A DNA stretch of 64,000 bases from Acidobacteriaceae bacterium (GTDB lineage: Bacteria > Acidobacteriota > Terriglobia > Terriglobales > Acidobacteriaceae). This document shows positions 50,376 through 59,659 of the stretch, one piece after another. Each line of letters begins with the position of its first letter. The stretch's first letter is position 1. Location: the NCBI GenBank assembly GCA_028283655.1, contig JAPWKE010000003.1, positions 2,170,001 through 2,234,000 on the forward strand. The letters are read 5' to 3'. Made by a program: the position numbers and the translations under genes. Below the pieces are notes generated by a model, which was not told the origin of the DNA, did not search any database, and saw nothing but the letters and a program-made list of their open reading frames with translations.

Positions 50376-50410
50376 CGCCATGCCGCCGGAATAGTTCCGG
50401 CGGCATGGCG
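50376..50410. terminator. perfect 16-base stem between low-complexity and CpxP-like genes
   Basis: CGCCATGCCGCCGGAA and TTCCGGCGGCATGGCG with loop TAG, followed on the minus strand by TTTGT. It would terminate the upstream Ser/Pro-rich gene transcript. Confidence 0.7.
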
Positions 50411-50430
50411 AGATTCTTTTCAGCGGCTGC

Positions 50431-50862
50431 TTATTGAGGGGCCTGTTCCGACGAAGACCCGGTTGTGCCGGAGCTCTGCGAAGAGGACCGGCAGGGTGGT
50501 GGAGGCAGGGGCTTTCCGTTACTGTCCAGTGGCGGCGATGGTGGAGTTCCGCCGTTCCCCATTCCTGGCATCCCGCTCCCCTGTTCGTTGGAGGCTGTTT
50601 GCGTCGTGCTGTCGCTACTGTTTGCTTGCGGTGGCGGAGGCATACTGCCCTGCGTCGACGCGGAGCCGTCGCTGCTCGAACCACTGCTGCTATCCGCTGT
50701 GCTCGTCGGGCCGGAGTTACCCTGCCTCGGTGGACGCCTGCCGCAAGGCGGCGGCCCCATTCGCTCACTGCTGGTGCTGGAGGTGTCCTGCGCTGCCGCG
50801 ACACCTATCCATCCCAACGCCATCACTGTGCCCAGAAACAGGCACAACCTCGTCTTCCTCAT
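50431..50862 (-). CDS. secreted Ser/Pro/Gly-rich low-complexity protein
   Basis: 143 residues from ATG 50862 (MRKTRLCLFLGTVMAL signal peptide, cut at AAA-Q). The mature part is disordered: TSSTSSE, MPPPPQANSSDS, DSNGKPLPPPP, two Cys. No fold or family. Upstream and on the same strand as the CpxP-like gene, with which it shares the polyproline habit. Possibly a cell-surface linker protein; coding potential rests on the signal peptide and position. Confidence 0.55.
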   Translation of the reverse strand: MRKTRLCLFLGTVMALGWIGVAAAQDTSSTSSERMGPPPCGRRPPRQGNSGPTSTADSSSGSSSDGSASTQGSMPPPPQANSSDSTTQTASNEQGSGMPGMGNGGTPPSPPLDSNGKPLPPPPCRSSSQSSGTTGSSSEQAPQ

Positions 50863-51025
50863 CGAAGACCTCCTCGCGTGCGGCACGAAAACATCTTGTA
50901 CCTACAAGCTGAGGACGGCCTTTTCTTCAAGCGGTTGCAGGCAGGAAGAGAAGTATATTTTTTCGAACAACGCTTACGTTTTGAAGGGAAATGCGTCTGC
51001 AAACGGGCGAAACGGCACCGCCAAA

Positions 51026-51940
51026 CTACGCCCGTTCCGGGACGTAGCTGAAAGGGTCACCGTTCTCCGTTGCGTGCTTTTCCACCACAGCCAGAAACGC
51101 CTTGGTGGCGTGGCTTAGGGAGGTCTGCTTGCGGTGGATCAGGCGGAGCCTACGCTCCATGGCGAGCTCGGGGATGGAGACCGCCACGAGCGAGCCTGCC
51201 GTCAGCTCGCTTTCCGCGGTGAGTCGCGGAAGCAAGGCGACACCGTTGCCACGCTCCACAAAGCGCTTGATGGCTTCCAGCGATGGCAGTTCGATGTCCA
51301 TGTTCAGCGGCGTCTTGTGGCGGCGAAACGCCGTGATCACCTTCTGCCGCATCGGCGAAGGGACGTTGTGCGCGACGAAGACCTCGCGACCGAGGCGAGA
51401 AATCTGCGCCTTACCCGCGCGGGCAAGCGCGTGCTGCGGACCGACGACGCAGACGAGTTCATCGCGATAGACCGCGATCGAACGTACCTGCGGGTCCTCC
51501 GGGCGGAAGCTGACCACGCCAAGATCAACAGAGTGTGACAAAACCTCGTCGGCGATGCGGGAAGCGAGAGCACGCTGCACGGTGACCTTGATCCGCGGAT
51601 GCTCGCGGCGGAAGGCATCGAGCAGCGGCAGAAGGTATAGGCAGGTGTACTCGTTCGCCGCCAGGCGCAACTGCCCGGTGTGCAGCGAGCGCAGGTCGAC
51701 CAGAGCGGCTTCTGCGTCCGTGCGCAGGTTCAGCAGCTTCTGGGCGTAGCTCTTCAACACCTCTCCGGCGTCGGTCAAGGTGCCGTCGGCGCGCTCCAGC
51801 AGGGTTTCGCCGATCTCGCTTTCGAGCTTCGCAATGACCTGACTGATCGCAGGCTGCGTACGGTGAAGTCTTGCAGCAGCGCGAGAAAAACTGCGCTCTT
51901 CCGCGACGGCTAAAAATGTTTCCAGTTGAAACAGGTCCAC
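51026..51940 (-). CDS. LysR-family transcriptional regulator
   Basis: 304 residues: winged HTH (LETFLAVAEERSFSRAAARL to QVIAKLESEIGETLLER, split here), then a periplasmic-binding-type effector domain (about 90-295). It lies divergently from leuA, so it very probably controls the leu/ilv operon, possibly with a pathway intermediate such as isopropylmalate or ketoisovalerate as co-inducer (inference). Candidate sites are at 51972-51998. Confidence 0.9.
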   Translation of the reverse strand: MDLFQLETFLAVAEERSFSRAAARLHRTQPAISQVIAKLESEIGETLLERADGTLTDAGEVLKSYAQKLLNLRTDAEAALVDLRSLHTGQLRLAANEYTCLYLLPLLDAFRREHPRIKVTVQRALASRIADEVLSHSVDLGVVSFRPEDPQVRSIAVYRDELVCVVGPQHALARAGKAQISRLGREVFVAHNVPSPMRQKVITAFRRHKTPLNMDIELPSLEAIKRFVERGNGVALLPRLTAESELTAGSLVAVSIPELAMERRLRLIHRKQTSLSHATKAFLAVVEKHATENGDPFSYVPERA

Positions 51941-51971
51941 GAGGGTGTGTCCTTTATGGCCGCAGCTTTTT

Positions 51972-52033
51972 CCTGCATTTGCAGGTGTGCGTCCTGCACA
52001 GTAGCCTAGAGCAGTACGGGTTCTATACCTGCA
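51972..52033 (+). promoter_or_regulatory. CCTGCA repeat cluster, candidate LysR operator of the leu operon
   Basis: Half-sites CCTGCA (51972-51977), TGCAGG (51980-51985), CCTGCA (51993-51998) and CCTGCA (52028-52033). The first two form a perfect palindrome with TT between, the second and third one with a 7-base spacer. They lie in the 170-base gap between the LysR gene and leuA, where LysR regulators bind. Confidence 0.5.
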
Positions 52034-52110
52034 TTAGAAATCGCAATACATCTGGAATCAAGCATAAGTGCGCTTTATTCTTGTGTCCAGAAGGAAAGGT
52101 CTCAATTCTG

Positions 52111-53301
52111 ATGGCAAACAACAACCGTGTCATCTTCTTCGACACCACTCTGCGCGACGGCGAGCAGTCGCCCGGCTGCACTATGCACCATGCGGAAAAG
52201 CTGCGCATGGCCGAGCAGCTTGCGCGCCTTGGCGTGGACATTATCGAGGCCGGCTTCCCTATCGCCTCCACGGGCGACTTCGAGAGCGTGAAGGCGATTG
52301 CCTCCACTATCGGCAAGCAAGCCGGTGCGCCCGTGATCGCGGGCCTCGCACGCTGCAAGGCTGGCGACATCGAAGCGGTTGCGAAGGCCATTGAGCCCGC
52401 ACATCGCCGCCGCATCCACACATTCCTCGCAACCAGCGATCTGCACCTTGAAGCCAAGCTACGCATCACGCGTGCAGAAGCGCTCGACCAGGCAGGCGAA
52501 ATGGTGCGCCTCGCTCGCAGCTACACCGACGACGTTGAGTTCTCGGCCGAAGATGCGACGCGCTCCGACCTCGAGTTCCTCATCCAGATTGTCAGCATCG
52601 CGATCGAAGCTGGTGCGACCACGATCAACCTACCCGATACGGTCGGCTACTCGACCCCGGCGGAGTATCAGGCGCTCTTCGAGACGATGATCGCTCGCGT
52701 CCCCGGCGCGAAGGAGATCACCTTCTCCACGCACTGCCATGACGACCTTGGCATGGCGACGGCGAATGCTCTGGCTGGTGTTCTCGGCGGCGCACGCCAG
52801 GTGGAGTGCACGATCAACGGCATCGGCGAACGCGCAGGCAATGCGGCGCTGGAAGAGATTGCTGCGGCACTGATGGTTCGCAAGGATCGCTTCGCTGTCG
52901 AGAACGGCATCGTGATGGACCAGATCGGACCAAGCTCGCAGATGCTGAGCGAGATCATCAGCTTTGGCCCTGCGCCGAACAAGGCCGTGATCGGCAAGAA
53001 CGCGTTTGCGCACGAGTCGGGCATACACCAGCACGGCGTGCTGGCCAACCCGCTGACGTACGAGATCATGACGCCTGCTTCGGTTGGCGTTACGGCGAAT
53101 GCGATCGTGCTCGGCAAGCACAGCGGTCGTCGTGCGCTGGAGCATCGCCTCGGAGAGCTGGGGCACACGCTGACGAAGGAAGAGCTTGACGTGGTATATC
53201 ACCGCTTCACAGCACTGGCCGATCGCAAGAAGTCGATCTATGACCAGGACATCGTCGGGCTGCTCACTGAGGCGACTGCAGAGACCGTAAACGTTCCGTA
53301 A
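52111..53301 (+). CDS. leuA: 2-isopropylmalate synthase lacking the C-terminal regulatory domain
   Basis: First step of leucine synthesis: acetyl-CoA plus 2-oxoisovalerate to 2-isopropylmalate. The 396-residue protein has the DRE-TIM catalytic motif FFDTTLRDGEQSPGC, the metal-binding HCHDDLGMA and GIGERAGNAALEE, and ESGIHQHG. It stops after the linker; the LeuA dimer (leucine-binding) domain, about 120 residues in 510-560-residue homologues, is missing, so leucine feedback inhibition is not expected. AAGGAAAGG precedes the ATG at 52111; the upstream frame is not used. Starts the operon. Confidence 0.92.
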   Translation: MANNNRVIFFDTTLRDGEQSPGCTMHHAEKLRMAEQLARLGVDIIEAGFPIASTGDFESVKAIASTIGKQAGAPVIAGLARCKAGDIEAVAKAIEPAHRRRIHTFLATSDLHLEAKLRITRAEALDQAGEMVRLARSYTDDVEFSAEDATRSDLEFLIQIVSIAIEAGATTINLPDTVGYSTPAEYQALFETMIARVPGAKEITFSTHCHDDLGMATANALAGVLGGARQVECTINGIGERAGNAALEEIAAALMVRKDRFAVENGIVMDQIGPSSQMLSEIISFGPAPNKAVIGKNAFAHESGIHQHGVLANPLTYEIMTPASVGVTANAIVLGKHSGRRALEHRLGELGHTLTKEELDVVYHRFTALADRKKSIYDQDIVGLLTEATAETVNVP

Positions 53302-53313
53302 GGGGAGAGCGCA

Positions 53314-53541
53314 ATGAAAGCCACTGCAAATAGAAATTCAAGCCTGACCATCTTGTTTATCTGTGCACTGATGCTCAACGTGATGCTCGAAGCTGCCGCT
53401 CTTGTTCGAACGGGCAAGTTCTGGGAACAGGCATATTGGACGGCAGGCGAAGTCGTCTTCACCAGTGCAGCGTTTTGCCTTACTGCCATCGTCCTCCATA
53501 AACGCGCGCTTCGTGATGGCGTACAAAACACAAATCTCTAG
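53314..53541 (+). CDS. 75-residue two-helix membrane protein between leuA and leuB
   Basis: Starts 13 bases after leuA with GGGGAGAG before the ATG. Two transmembrane helices (about 11-31 and 42-62), with Ala/Leu/Val-rich segments LTILFICALMLNVMLEAA and FTSAAFCLTAIVL. No family recognised. Cotranscription with leuA and leuB is almost certain from spacing. Confidence 0.7.
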   Translation: MKATANRNSSLTILFICALMLNVMLEAAALVRTGKFWEQAYWTAGEVVFTSAAFCLTAIVLHKRALRDGVQNTNL

Positions 53542-53553
53542 TTCTGGATAATT

Positions 53554-54657
53554 ATGAAGCTTAACATTGCAGTTCTCGCCGGCGACGGCATCGGCCCCGA
53601 AGTCACCGGTGAAGCCGTCAAGATTCTGAAGACCGTTGCACAGCATGGCGGCCACGAGTTCACCTTCACCGAGGCGCTCATCGGCGGCGTTGCGATCACC
53701 GCAGAAGGCACGCCGCTGCCGCAGAAGACCATCGACGTCGCGCTCGCTGCAGACGCCGTTCTGCTGGGTGCCGTGGGCGACAACAAGTTCAACGCGCTGA
53801 CGCCGGACAAGCGTCCCGAAGCGGGTCTGCTCTCCATCCGCCAGCACCTCGGCGGCTTTGCAAACCTGCGGCCCTGCCTCGCCTTCAACGCTCTCAGCGA
53901 GAACTCGCCGCTGCGCCCTGAGGTGACGAAGAACGTCGACATCCTCTTCGTGCGTGAGTTGCTTGGCGGCCTCTACTTCGGCAAGCCCCGCGCGTGGAAC
54001 AAGGAGACCGGCGAAGCGCACAATACGATGGTCTACACCAAGGCCGAGGTTGAACGCTGCGCCCACATCGGCTTCCAGCTGGCGCAGAAGCGTCGCGGCA
54101 AGCTGACGCAGGTAGATAAGGCCAACGTGCTGGAGTGCTCGCAGCTCTGGCGCGCGACCGTGGATGAGATCGCACCGCAGTATCCCGATGTGAAGGTCGA
54201 GCATCAGCTCGTCGATTCGATGGCGATCCACCTAATGAACCGCCCTCGTGACTTCGATGTGGTGCTCACGGAAAACCTCTTCGGCGACATTCTTTCGGAC
54301 GAATCGGGCGTCATCACCGGCTCGCTCGGCATGCTGCCTTCGGCGACGATCGGCGGCAAGGTCAACCTCTTCGAGCCCGTACATGGCTCGGCTCCGGACA
54401 TTGCTGGCCAAGGCAAGGCGAACCCGCTCGGAGCGATTCTGACCGCGGCCATGGTGCTGCGTCATAGCGGTGGGCTTGAAGAAGAAGCGCTTGCGATTGA
54501 GAAGGCCGTGAACGAAGTGCTCGCTGCAGGTCACCGCACGGGCGACATCGCTGGTCAAGGCAAGACGGCGAACGTGACCACCGCGCAGATGGGCGACTTT
54601 GTGAACACGGCGCTCGTTGCAGCGCTCAACCGCAGCGAATCGCTGCACGCTGTTTAG
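53554..54657 (+). CDS. leuB: 3-isopropylmalate dehydrogenase
   Basis: NAD-dependent oxidative decarboxylation of 3-isopropylmalate. 367 residues: GDGIGPEVTGEAVKIL, the LLGAVGDNKFN loop, SGRLSGV replaced by RPEAGLLSIRQHL segment, ELLGGLYFG, YTKAEVERCAH, and FEPVHGSAPDIAGQGKANP with the NAD site. Complete and typical in length. Twelve bases from the membrane gene upstream. Confidence 0.95.
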   Translation: MKLNIAVLAGDGIGPEVTGEAVKILKTVAQHGGHEFTFTEALIGGVAITAEGTPLPQKTIDVALAADAVLLGAVGDNKFNALTPDKRPEAGLLSIRQHLGGFANLRPCLAFNALSENSPLRPEVTKNVDILFVRELLGGLYFGKPRAWNKETGEAHNTMVYTKAEVERCAHIGFQLAQKRRGKLTQVDKANVLECSQLWRATVDEIAPQYPDVKVEHQLVDSMAIHLMNRPRDFDVVLTENLFGDILSDESGVITGSLGMLPSATIGGKVNLFEPVHGSAPDIAGQGKANPLGAILTAAMVLRHSGGLEEEALAIEKAVNEVLAAGHRTGDIAGQGKTANVTTAQMGDFVNTALVAALNRSESLHAV

Positions 54658-54679
54658 TTCAACTTAGCTCAACGCACAC

Positions 54680-55426
54680 ATGATCAGCCGCACACTCCAA
54701 CTCGTCGCCGCTACGCTGCTTACCGCAGCGACGGCGAGCGTGTGTGCGCAGATTCAGAACGACGACGTGCTCGGCCCCAAGGGACCGCGCAACCCGGCGA
54801 GCCACAAGCCGCTCGCAAACCTGAAGCCGGGCTCCAACCAGTGGCTCTGGCAGTTCACGCAGCCCGGCAACCCCATGAACCTGCTCACCGAAGCACGCTT
54901 CCAGGCGCTGCTCTCAGAGAACTTCAAGCAGCCGCAGGCGATGTGGGGAACGGACGCTGCGCGCCCGACGCTGCCACAGGTCGTCACGCTCTTCCTCGAC
55001 CAGCACAACGAAGCACTGCAGGAAGACAACCGCTACTTTATCGCCGATGGATGCGTGCGTAGCTTCTGCCCCGCGAGCGGTCTGCTCTGGATCGACCTTG
55101 GCGTAAAGCATCCGCTGATGATCTTCGCTGCGCGCAACTGGACAACGACCGCGCACACCACCGACGAAGCCAACGCCAGCTATAACCTGTGGCTCTTTGC
55201 GAACCATACCGTGACGGCCGATGCGCTGCCGACAGCTTTCACCCTTGCGCTTTCGCACTGGGACATGCGCCTCGCTGCGGCTCATCTCGGCGTGCCCCAC
55301 ATTGCACACGCCGTCCTTGTCGAACCCGACGGCACGCCCTTTGCGCTCAAGCCTGAACGTACCGGCGCGAATACTATCGCCGCGCAACCCGATACCGTTA
55401 CCCCCAAGCCAGCTGACAACGATTAG
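54680..55426 (+). CDS. secreted protein of unknown function between leuB and leuC
   Basis: 248 residues with signal peptide MISRTLQLVAATLLTAATA cut at CAQ. Mature part contains NQWLWQFTQPGNPMN, a Cys pair in DGCVRSFCPASG, SYNLWLFANHTVTAD and LSHWDMRLAAAHLG; mixed alpha/beta and no family. Likely periplasmic. Spacing of 22 bases to leuB and 33 to leuC places it inside the operon. Confidence 0.7.
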   Translation: MISRTLQLVAATLLTAATASVCAQIQNDDVLGPKGPRNPASHKPLANLKPGSNQWLWQFTQPGNPMNLLTEARFQALLSENFKQPQAMWGTDAARPTLPQVVTLFLDQHNEALQEDNRYFIADGCVRSFCPASGLLWIDLGVKHPLMIFAARNWTTTAHTTDEANASYNLWLFANHTVTADALPTAFTLALSHWDMRLAAAHLGVPHIAHAVLVEPDGTPFALKPERTGANTIAAQPDTVTPKPADND

Positions 55427-55459
55427 CTGCCCAACAAACGCAACACCCGGTCAATACAA

Positions 55460-56923
55460 ATGAGCACACCCATCAAGCCGCGCACACTCTTCGAAAAAGT
55501 CTGGGACAACCACGTCGTGGTCTCGCCTGAAGGCGAACCGACGATCCTCTACATCGACCTGCAACTCGTGCACGAAGTCACCTCGCCGCAAGCCTTTGAT
55601 GGCCTGCGCATGACGGGCCGCAAGCTGCGTCGCCCGGACCGCCACATCGCGACCGTGGACCACAACGTGCCCACGACCAGCGTGCAGGACCGCCTCCACA
55701 TCGTCGATCAGGTTTCGTCCGCGCAGATCAACGCGCTGCGCAAGAACTGCGCCGAGTTCGGCATCGAGTTCTTCGATACGGAAGACGCTTCGCAGGGCAT
55801 CGTACACATGATCGGACCCGAGCTCGGCGCGACCAAGCCCGGCATGACGATCGTCTGCGGCGACTCGCACACCTCCACGCACGGTGCGTTCGGCGCACTC
55901 GCTTTCGGCATCGGCACCTCTGAGGTCGAGCACGTGATGGCGACGCAGACGCTGCCGCAGGGCAAGGCCAAGACCTTCCTCATCAACGTCGACGGCGAGC
56001 TTCCCTATGGTGTCACCGCGAAGGACATCATCCTCGACATCATTGGCCGCATCGGCACGGCTGGTGCAACTGGTTATGCCATCGAATACGCTGGCTCAGC
56101 CATTCGCGGGCTCTCGATGGAAGGCCGCATGACGATCTGCAATATGAGCATCGAAGCCGGTGCACGCGCAGGCATGATCGCTCCCGATGAGACGACGTTC
56201 GCTTACATCAAGGGCCGTCGCTTTGCACCCGGCACACGCCCCGACGGCACCGTCGACGAAGCCGCGTGGAACCTCGCTGTCGAGCAGTGGAAGGCACTTG
56301 TCACCGACCAGGGCGCGACCTATGATCGCGAACTGCACATCGACGCCACGAAGCTCGTACCGAGCGTCACCTGGGGCACCTCGCCCGGTATGGTCACGAC
56401 CATTGACGGCACCGTGCCCACGCTCGAGCAGGCCATCGACGACGCCGACCGCAAGGGCTTCGAGCGCGCCTACGAGTACATGGACCTCAAGCCCGGCACG
56501 CCTATCACCGAGATCACCGTGGACGCGGTCTTCATCGGCTCCTGCACCAACGGCCGCATCGAAGATCTGCGCACCGCAGCGAAGGTTGTGCGCGGCCACC
56601 ACGTTGCCACAACCGTGCGCGCGATGGTCGTACCCGGCTCGCAGGCCGTGAAGGCTCAGGCTGAAGCAGAGGGTCTCGCAGAAGTCTTCAAGAGCGCAGG
56701 CTTCGAGTGGCGCGAACCCGGCTGCTCGATGTGCCTCGGCATGAACCCCGACATCCTGCAGCCCGGCGAGCGTTGCGCTTCCACCTCGAACCGCAACTTC
56801 GAAGGCCGCCAGGGCCGCGGCTCGCGCACGCACCTGCTCAGCCCCGAAATGGCCGCAGCCGCAGCCATCACAGGCCACCTCACCGATGTTCGCGACTGGA
56901 AGTTTGAGAAGGAAGTTCGTTAA
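55460..56923 (+). CDS. leuC: 3-isopropylmalate dehydratase large subunit
   Basis: 487 residues: aconitase-type iron-sulfur enzyme with [17 protein letters not shown], the cluster cysteines in [13 protein letters not shown] and [13 protein letters not shown], and [13 protein letters not shown]. Isomerises 2- to 3-isopropylmalate with LeuD. An unknown 97-residue gene lies between it and leuD, with 2 bases on either side. Confidence 0.96.
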   Translation: MSTPIKPRTLFEKVWDNHVVVSPEGEPTILYIDLQLVHEVTSPQAFDGLRMTGRKLRRPDRHIATVDHNVPTTSVQDRLHIVDQVSSAQINALRKNCAEFGIEFFDTEDASQGIVHMIGPELGATKPGMTIVCGDSHTSTHGAFGALAFGIGTSEVEHVMATQTLPQGKAKTFLINVDGELPYGVTAKDIILDIIGRIGTAGATGYAIEYAGSAIRGLSMEGRMTICNMSIEAGARAGMIAPDETTFAYIKGRRFAPGTRPDGTVDEAAWNLAVEQWKALVTDQGATYDRELHIDATKLVPSVTWGTSPGMVTTIDGTVPTLEQAIDDADRKGFERAYEYMDLKPGTPITEITVDAVFIGSCTNGRIEDLRTAAKVVRGHHVATTVRAMVVPGSQAVKAQAEAEGLAEVFKSAGFEWREPGCSMCLGMNPDILQPGERCASTSNRNFEGRQGRGSRTHLLSPEMAAAAAITGHLTDVRDWKFEKEVR

Positions 56924-56925
56924 GT

Positions 56926-57219
56926 ATGCCCTTCACAGATATCAACTCGCTTTATGCCGCTATCCGCGATACTGCGGAGAAGCTTGCGGCTGCGGGACTG
57001 GTATCCGAGGGCAAAAATTTACGAAACGCCATGCTCGGCTCTACTGGTGGTGAAGTGCTCGGAGCACTCGGAAGCCAGCTAAAGCGAATTGCAGTTCAAG
57101 AGAACTTGCCTCAAGAACTGCGGGAAGAAATCGAAACGGAAATTGCAGCCATCGACTCTTCGTACGATCGCATTTCCCAACCGCGTCCGAGGTTTGAAGA
57201 CGCCTTAAAGGTGAACTAA
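56926..57219 (+). CDS. 97-residue helical protein wedged between leuC and leuD
   Basis: Starts 3 bases after leuC and ends 3 bases before leuD, so it is tightly coupled. It is soluble and mainly helical (LYAAIRDTAEKLAAAGLV, LGSQLKRIAVQENLP, LREEIETEIAAIDSSYDRI), with no Cys and no known motif. Its placement between two subunits of one enzyme suggests an assembly or accessory role, but that is inference from position only. Confidence 0.7.
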   Translation: MPFTDINSLYAAIRDTAEKLAAAGLVSEGKNLRNAMLGSTGGEVLGALGSQLKRIAVQENLPQELREEIETEIAAIDSSYDRISQPRPRFEDALKVN

Positions 57220-57221
57220 CG

Positions 57222-57860
57222 ATGGAACCCATCAACATATTGACCTCCACCGCCGTGCCACTGCCGTTGCCGAACATCGACACGGACCAGATCATCCCGA
57301 AGCAGTTCCTCAAGCGCATCGAGCGCACGGGCTACGGCGAGTTCCTCTTCTTCGACTGGCGCTACGATCTTTCGACCCCGGACCATGTGGCCGAGCGCAA
57401 GGACTTCGTGATGAACAAGCCCGAGTACAAGGGCAGCGAGATCCTCATCGCCGAAAAGAACTTTGGCTGCGGCTCCTCGCGCGAGCACGCTGCCTGGGCG
57501 ATCAACCAGTATGGCTTCCGCGCGGTCATCGCGCCGAGCTTCGCGGATATTTTCTTCTCGAACGCGGGCAAGAACGGCATCATCCTCGTTCGCCTCACCG
57601 AAGAGGAGACCGAAACACTGCTGCAGCGCTCGACTGCGAACCCCAAGCACCTCATCACCATCAACCTCGATGCCCAGAGCGTCACCGACGACGAAGGCTT
57701 CAAGGCCACGTTTGAGATCGATCCCTTCCGCAAGTACTGCCTGCTGAACGGCCTCGATGACATTGGACTGACCCTGCGCCATGAAGGTGAACTCGACAAG
57801 TTCGAAGGCAAGCACAATGAAGAGTTCTGGCTTGCACCGAAAGCTGAAGAGGTCGCGTAA
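57222..57860 (+). CDS. leuD: 3-isopropylmalate dehydratase small subunit
   Basis: 212 residues of the swivel-domain subunit: NIDTDQIIPKQFLKRIERTG (20), FGCGSSREHAAWAI, SFADIFFSNAGKNG. Forms the active dehydratase with LeuC. Typical length. Confidence 0.96.
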   Translation: MEPINILTSTAVPLPLPNIDTDQIIPKQFLKRIERTGYGEFLFFDWRYDLSTPDHVAERKDFVMNKPEYKGSEILIAEKNFGCGSSREHAAWAINQYGFRAVIAPSFADIFFSNAGKNGIILVRLTEEETETLLQRSTANPKHLITINLDAQSVTDDEGFKATFEIDPFRKYCLLNGLDDIGLTLRHEGELDKFEGKHNEEFWLAPKAEEVA

Positions 57861-57889
57861 CGCATAAAGGTTTTACAGACCTCCCCCTT

Positions 57890-59143
57890 ATGAAGCATCC
57901 TCTCCAACTCGACCGCCGTACGCTCCTCAAGTCGCTTGCCTTCGCGAGTGCCGCGAGCGTGTGTGGAGTTGCGTTTGGAGAAGAGGCAGCGTTGCACCAG
58001 CCGCTGCCCGCGTGGAGCGAAGGCTACTTCGACATCCATCACATCGACACCGCGCGCGGCAACGCAACGCTGCTTATCTTCCCCGATGGAACGACGATGC
58101 TGATCGACGCAGGCGCGGTGCCGAACCTCACTGACGGCACCATCAATCCGGCTCGCCCTGATGGTACGACGCTTCGCCCCGGACAGGTGCTTGCGGAGTA
58201 CATTCTGGCGCATGCGCCAGCGAAGAAGCTCGACTACTTTCTGAACACGCACAATCATGGCGACCACATCAACGGACTTTACGACGTTGCGGCAGCACTT
58301 CCCATCGACAGCTTTATCGATCGCAGCTATCCGACGTGGGCACCGGGGCAGCAGCCGCCGAAGGGGCCTGACGAGGACCGTTATCTCGCATTTCTGAAAT
58401 CGCAGGGCAGGAAGGTAGAAGCGGCGAAGGTAGGTTCGACGCAGCAGATCGTGGAACGCGGCAAGCGTTCGTCCAAGAGCGCATTCTCTGCACGGATTCT
58501 GTCTGCGAATGGCAACGTGTGGAACCGCGAGACAGGCAAGATCGAACCGCACCTTGATCGCCTTCCCGCAGCGGGCAGCGCGCATGGGTATGAGAACAAC
58601 TTCTCGGTCGCCACACGCTTTGAGTACGGCGCGTTCAGCTACTTTACCGGCGGCGATCTGTGCTGCGATACCTTCGATGGACGACGCCCGGAGCTCGATA
58701 TTGAATCGCCTGTAGCGCGGTCGTGCGGTCGCGTAGAGGTGGCCGTCGCAGACCACCACGGCTACTTCGACGCGTGCGGTCCAGAGTTTGTGAAGAGTCT
58801 GGACGCGCAAGCGTACGTGATTCCGTCGTGGGATATTGGTCATCCCGGCAGCGCGCAGATGCAGCGCATGGAAGGCGCATGGGACTTCAACAACGGCAAG
58901 GCCGTGCACGATGTCTTCGCGATTGAGCTGCTGCCGCAGAACGCGCTGATGAACCGCCGCTTCTCCGGTCAGTTGAAGTCGAAGAGCGGACACGTTGTCG
59001 TACGCGTGGCACCTGGCGGCAAGACTTACAGCATCTACACGCTCGATGCGACCGTCGAGCAAGGCAACATCACTGGCGTCTTCGGTCCATATACAAGCCG
59101 AGCAACGACGCAGACAGAACACAAAACAGGAGCAACAGCTTGA
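57890..59143 (+). CDS. Tat-exported metallo-beta-lactamase-fold hydrolase
   Basis: 417 residues with a twin-arginine signal (DRRTLLKSLAF, hydrophobic run, cut near FG), then a metallo-beta-lactamase domain with LLIDAG, the zinc motif THNHGDHINGL and later DHHGYFDACGPEF. Resembles ComEC/Rec2-type soluble hydrolases. Function in the operon is unclear (a secreted phosphodiesterase or lactonase is possible). Its stop overlaps the next gene's TTG start (TTGA). Confidence 0.82.
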   Translation: MKHPLQLDRRTLLKSLAFASAASVCGVAFGEEAALHQPLPAWSEGYFDIHHIDTARGNATLLIFPDGTTMLIDAGAVPNLTDGTINPARPDGTTLRPGQVLAEYILAHAPAKKLDYFLNTHNHGDHINGLYDVAAALPIDSFIDRSYPTWAPGQQPPKGPDEDRYLAFLKSQGRKVEAAKVGSTQQIVERGKRSSKSAFSARILSANGNVWNRETGKIEPHLDRLPAAGSAHGYENNFSVATRFEYGAFSYFTGGDLCCDTFDGRRPELDIESPVARSCGRVEVAVADHHGYFDACGPEFVKSLDAQAYVIPSWDIGHPGSAQMQRMEGAWDFNNGKAVHDVFAIELLPQNALMNRRFSGQLKSKSGHVVVRVAPGGKTYSIYTLDATVEQGNITGVFGPYTSRATTQTEHKTGATA

Positions 59144-59604
59144 GATTGAGCACAAAGCGGTCCATCCAAACGATAGCTCTTGCCTGTTCTGTCTTCGCCT
59201 ACGGCCCACGGCGCACCTTCGCGCAGACACCAAGCGTAGTTCCATCGCAATTTGCTAAAGCGAAGACATTGTTTCTCGGGTTTGAAGGCGGTGTAACGAA
59301 TGAGGTAACGAATGCAGAGGGGCTAGCCATTCTGCAAGAAGCTCTGATTCGGGAGCATCGTTATGGACTTGTCCGTAATCCGAGTGAAGCAGACCTCTCG
59401 GCTCGAGTACTCCTCAGCGACGGCGGATTTGTCGTTTCACTATTCGACACGAAGACTGGAATGCTGCTCTGGAAGTTAGGAGCCGTACATAACTGCGGCG
59501 GCCTTAAAGGTTCCTGCACGAAACAATTTGTGCGCTCCGCACATGAGATCACAGACCGACTTGAGGCGCTGAGCGCTGGCAAGATACCCGAACAACCGAA
59601 GTAG
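59140..59604 (+). CDS. secreted protein of unknown function (154 aa)
   Basis: TTG start at 59140 overlaps the stop of the hydrolase gene. Signal peptide to about residue 29 (cut at TFA-Q), mature part with KTLFLGFEGG, LAILQEALIRE, LLSDGGFVVSLFDTK and a Cys pair NCGGLKGSC. Resembles LptE/YajG-like alpha/beta folds only by impression. Coupled to its neighbours and before ilvD. Confidence 0.65.
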   Translation: MRLSTKRSIQTIALACSVFAYGPRRTFAQTPSVVPSQFAKAKTLFLGFEGGVTNEVTNAEGLAILQEALIREHRYGLVRNPSEADLSARVLLSDGGFVVSLFDTKTGMLLWKLGAVHNCGGLKGSCTKQFVRSAHEITDRLEALSAGKIPEQPK

Positions 59605-59659
59605 ATTTTTCTCTTCGAGCGATAGATCAACACGGCGAATCAACAACAAAAGGAATCCA

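Noticed and set aside
51956-52009. 17-codon frame with four Cys codons upstream of leuA
   Set aside because: Its TGC codons are part of the CCTGCA palindromes; a leucine operon would be expected to have a Leu-rich leader, not Cys. Kept only as a remark.
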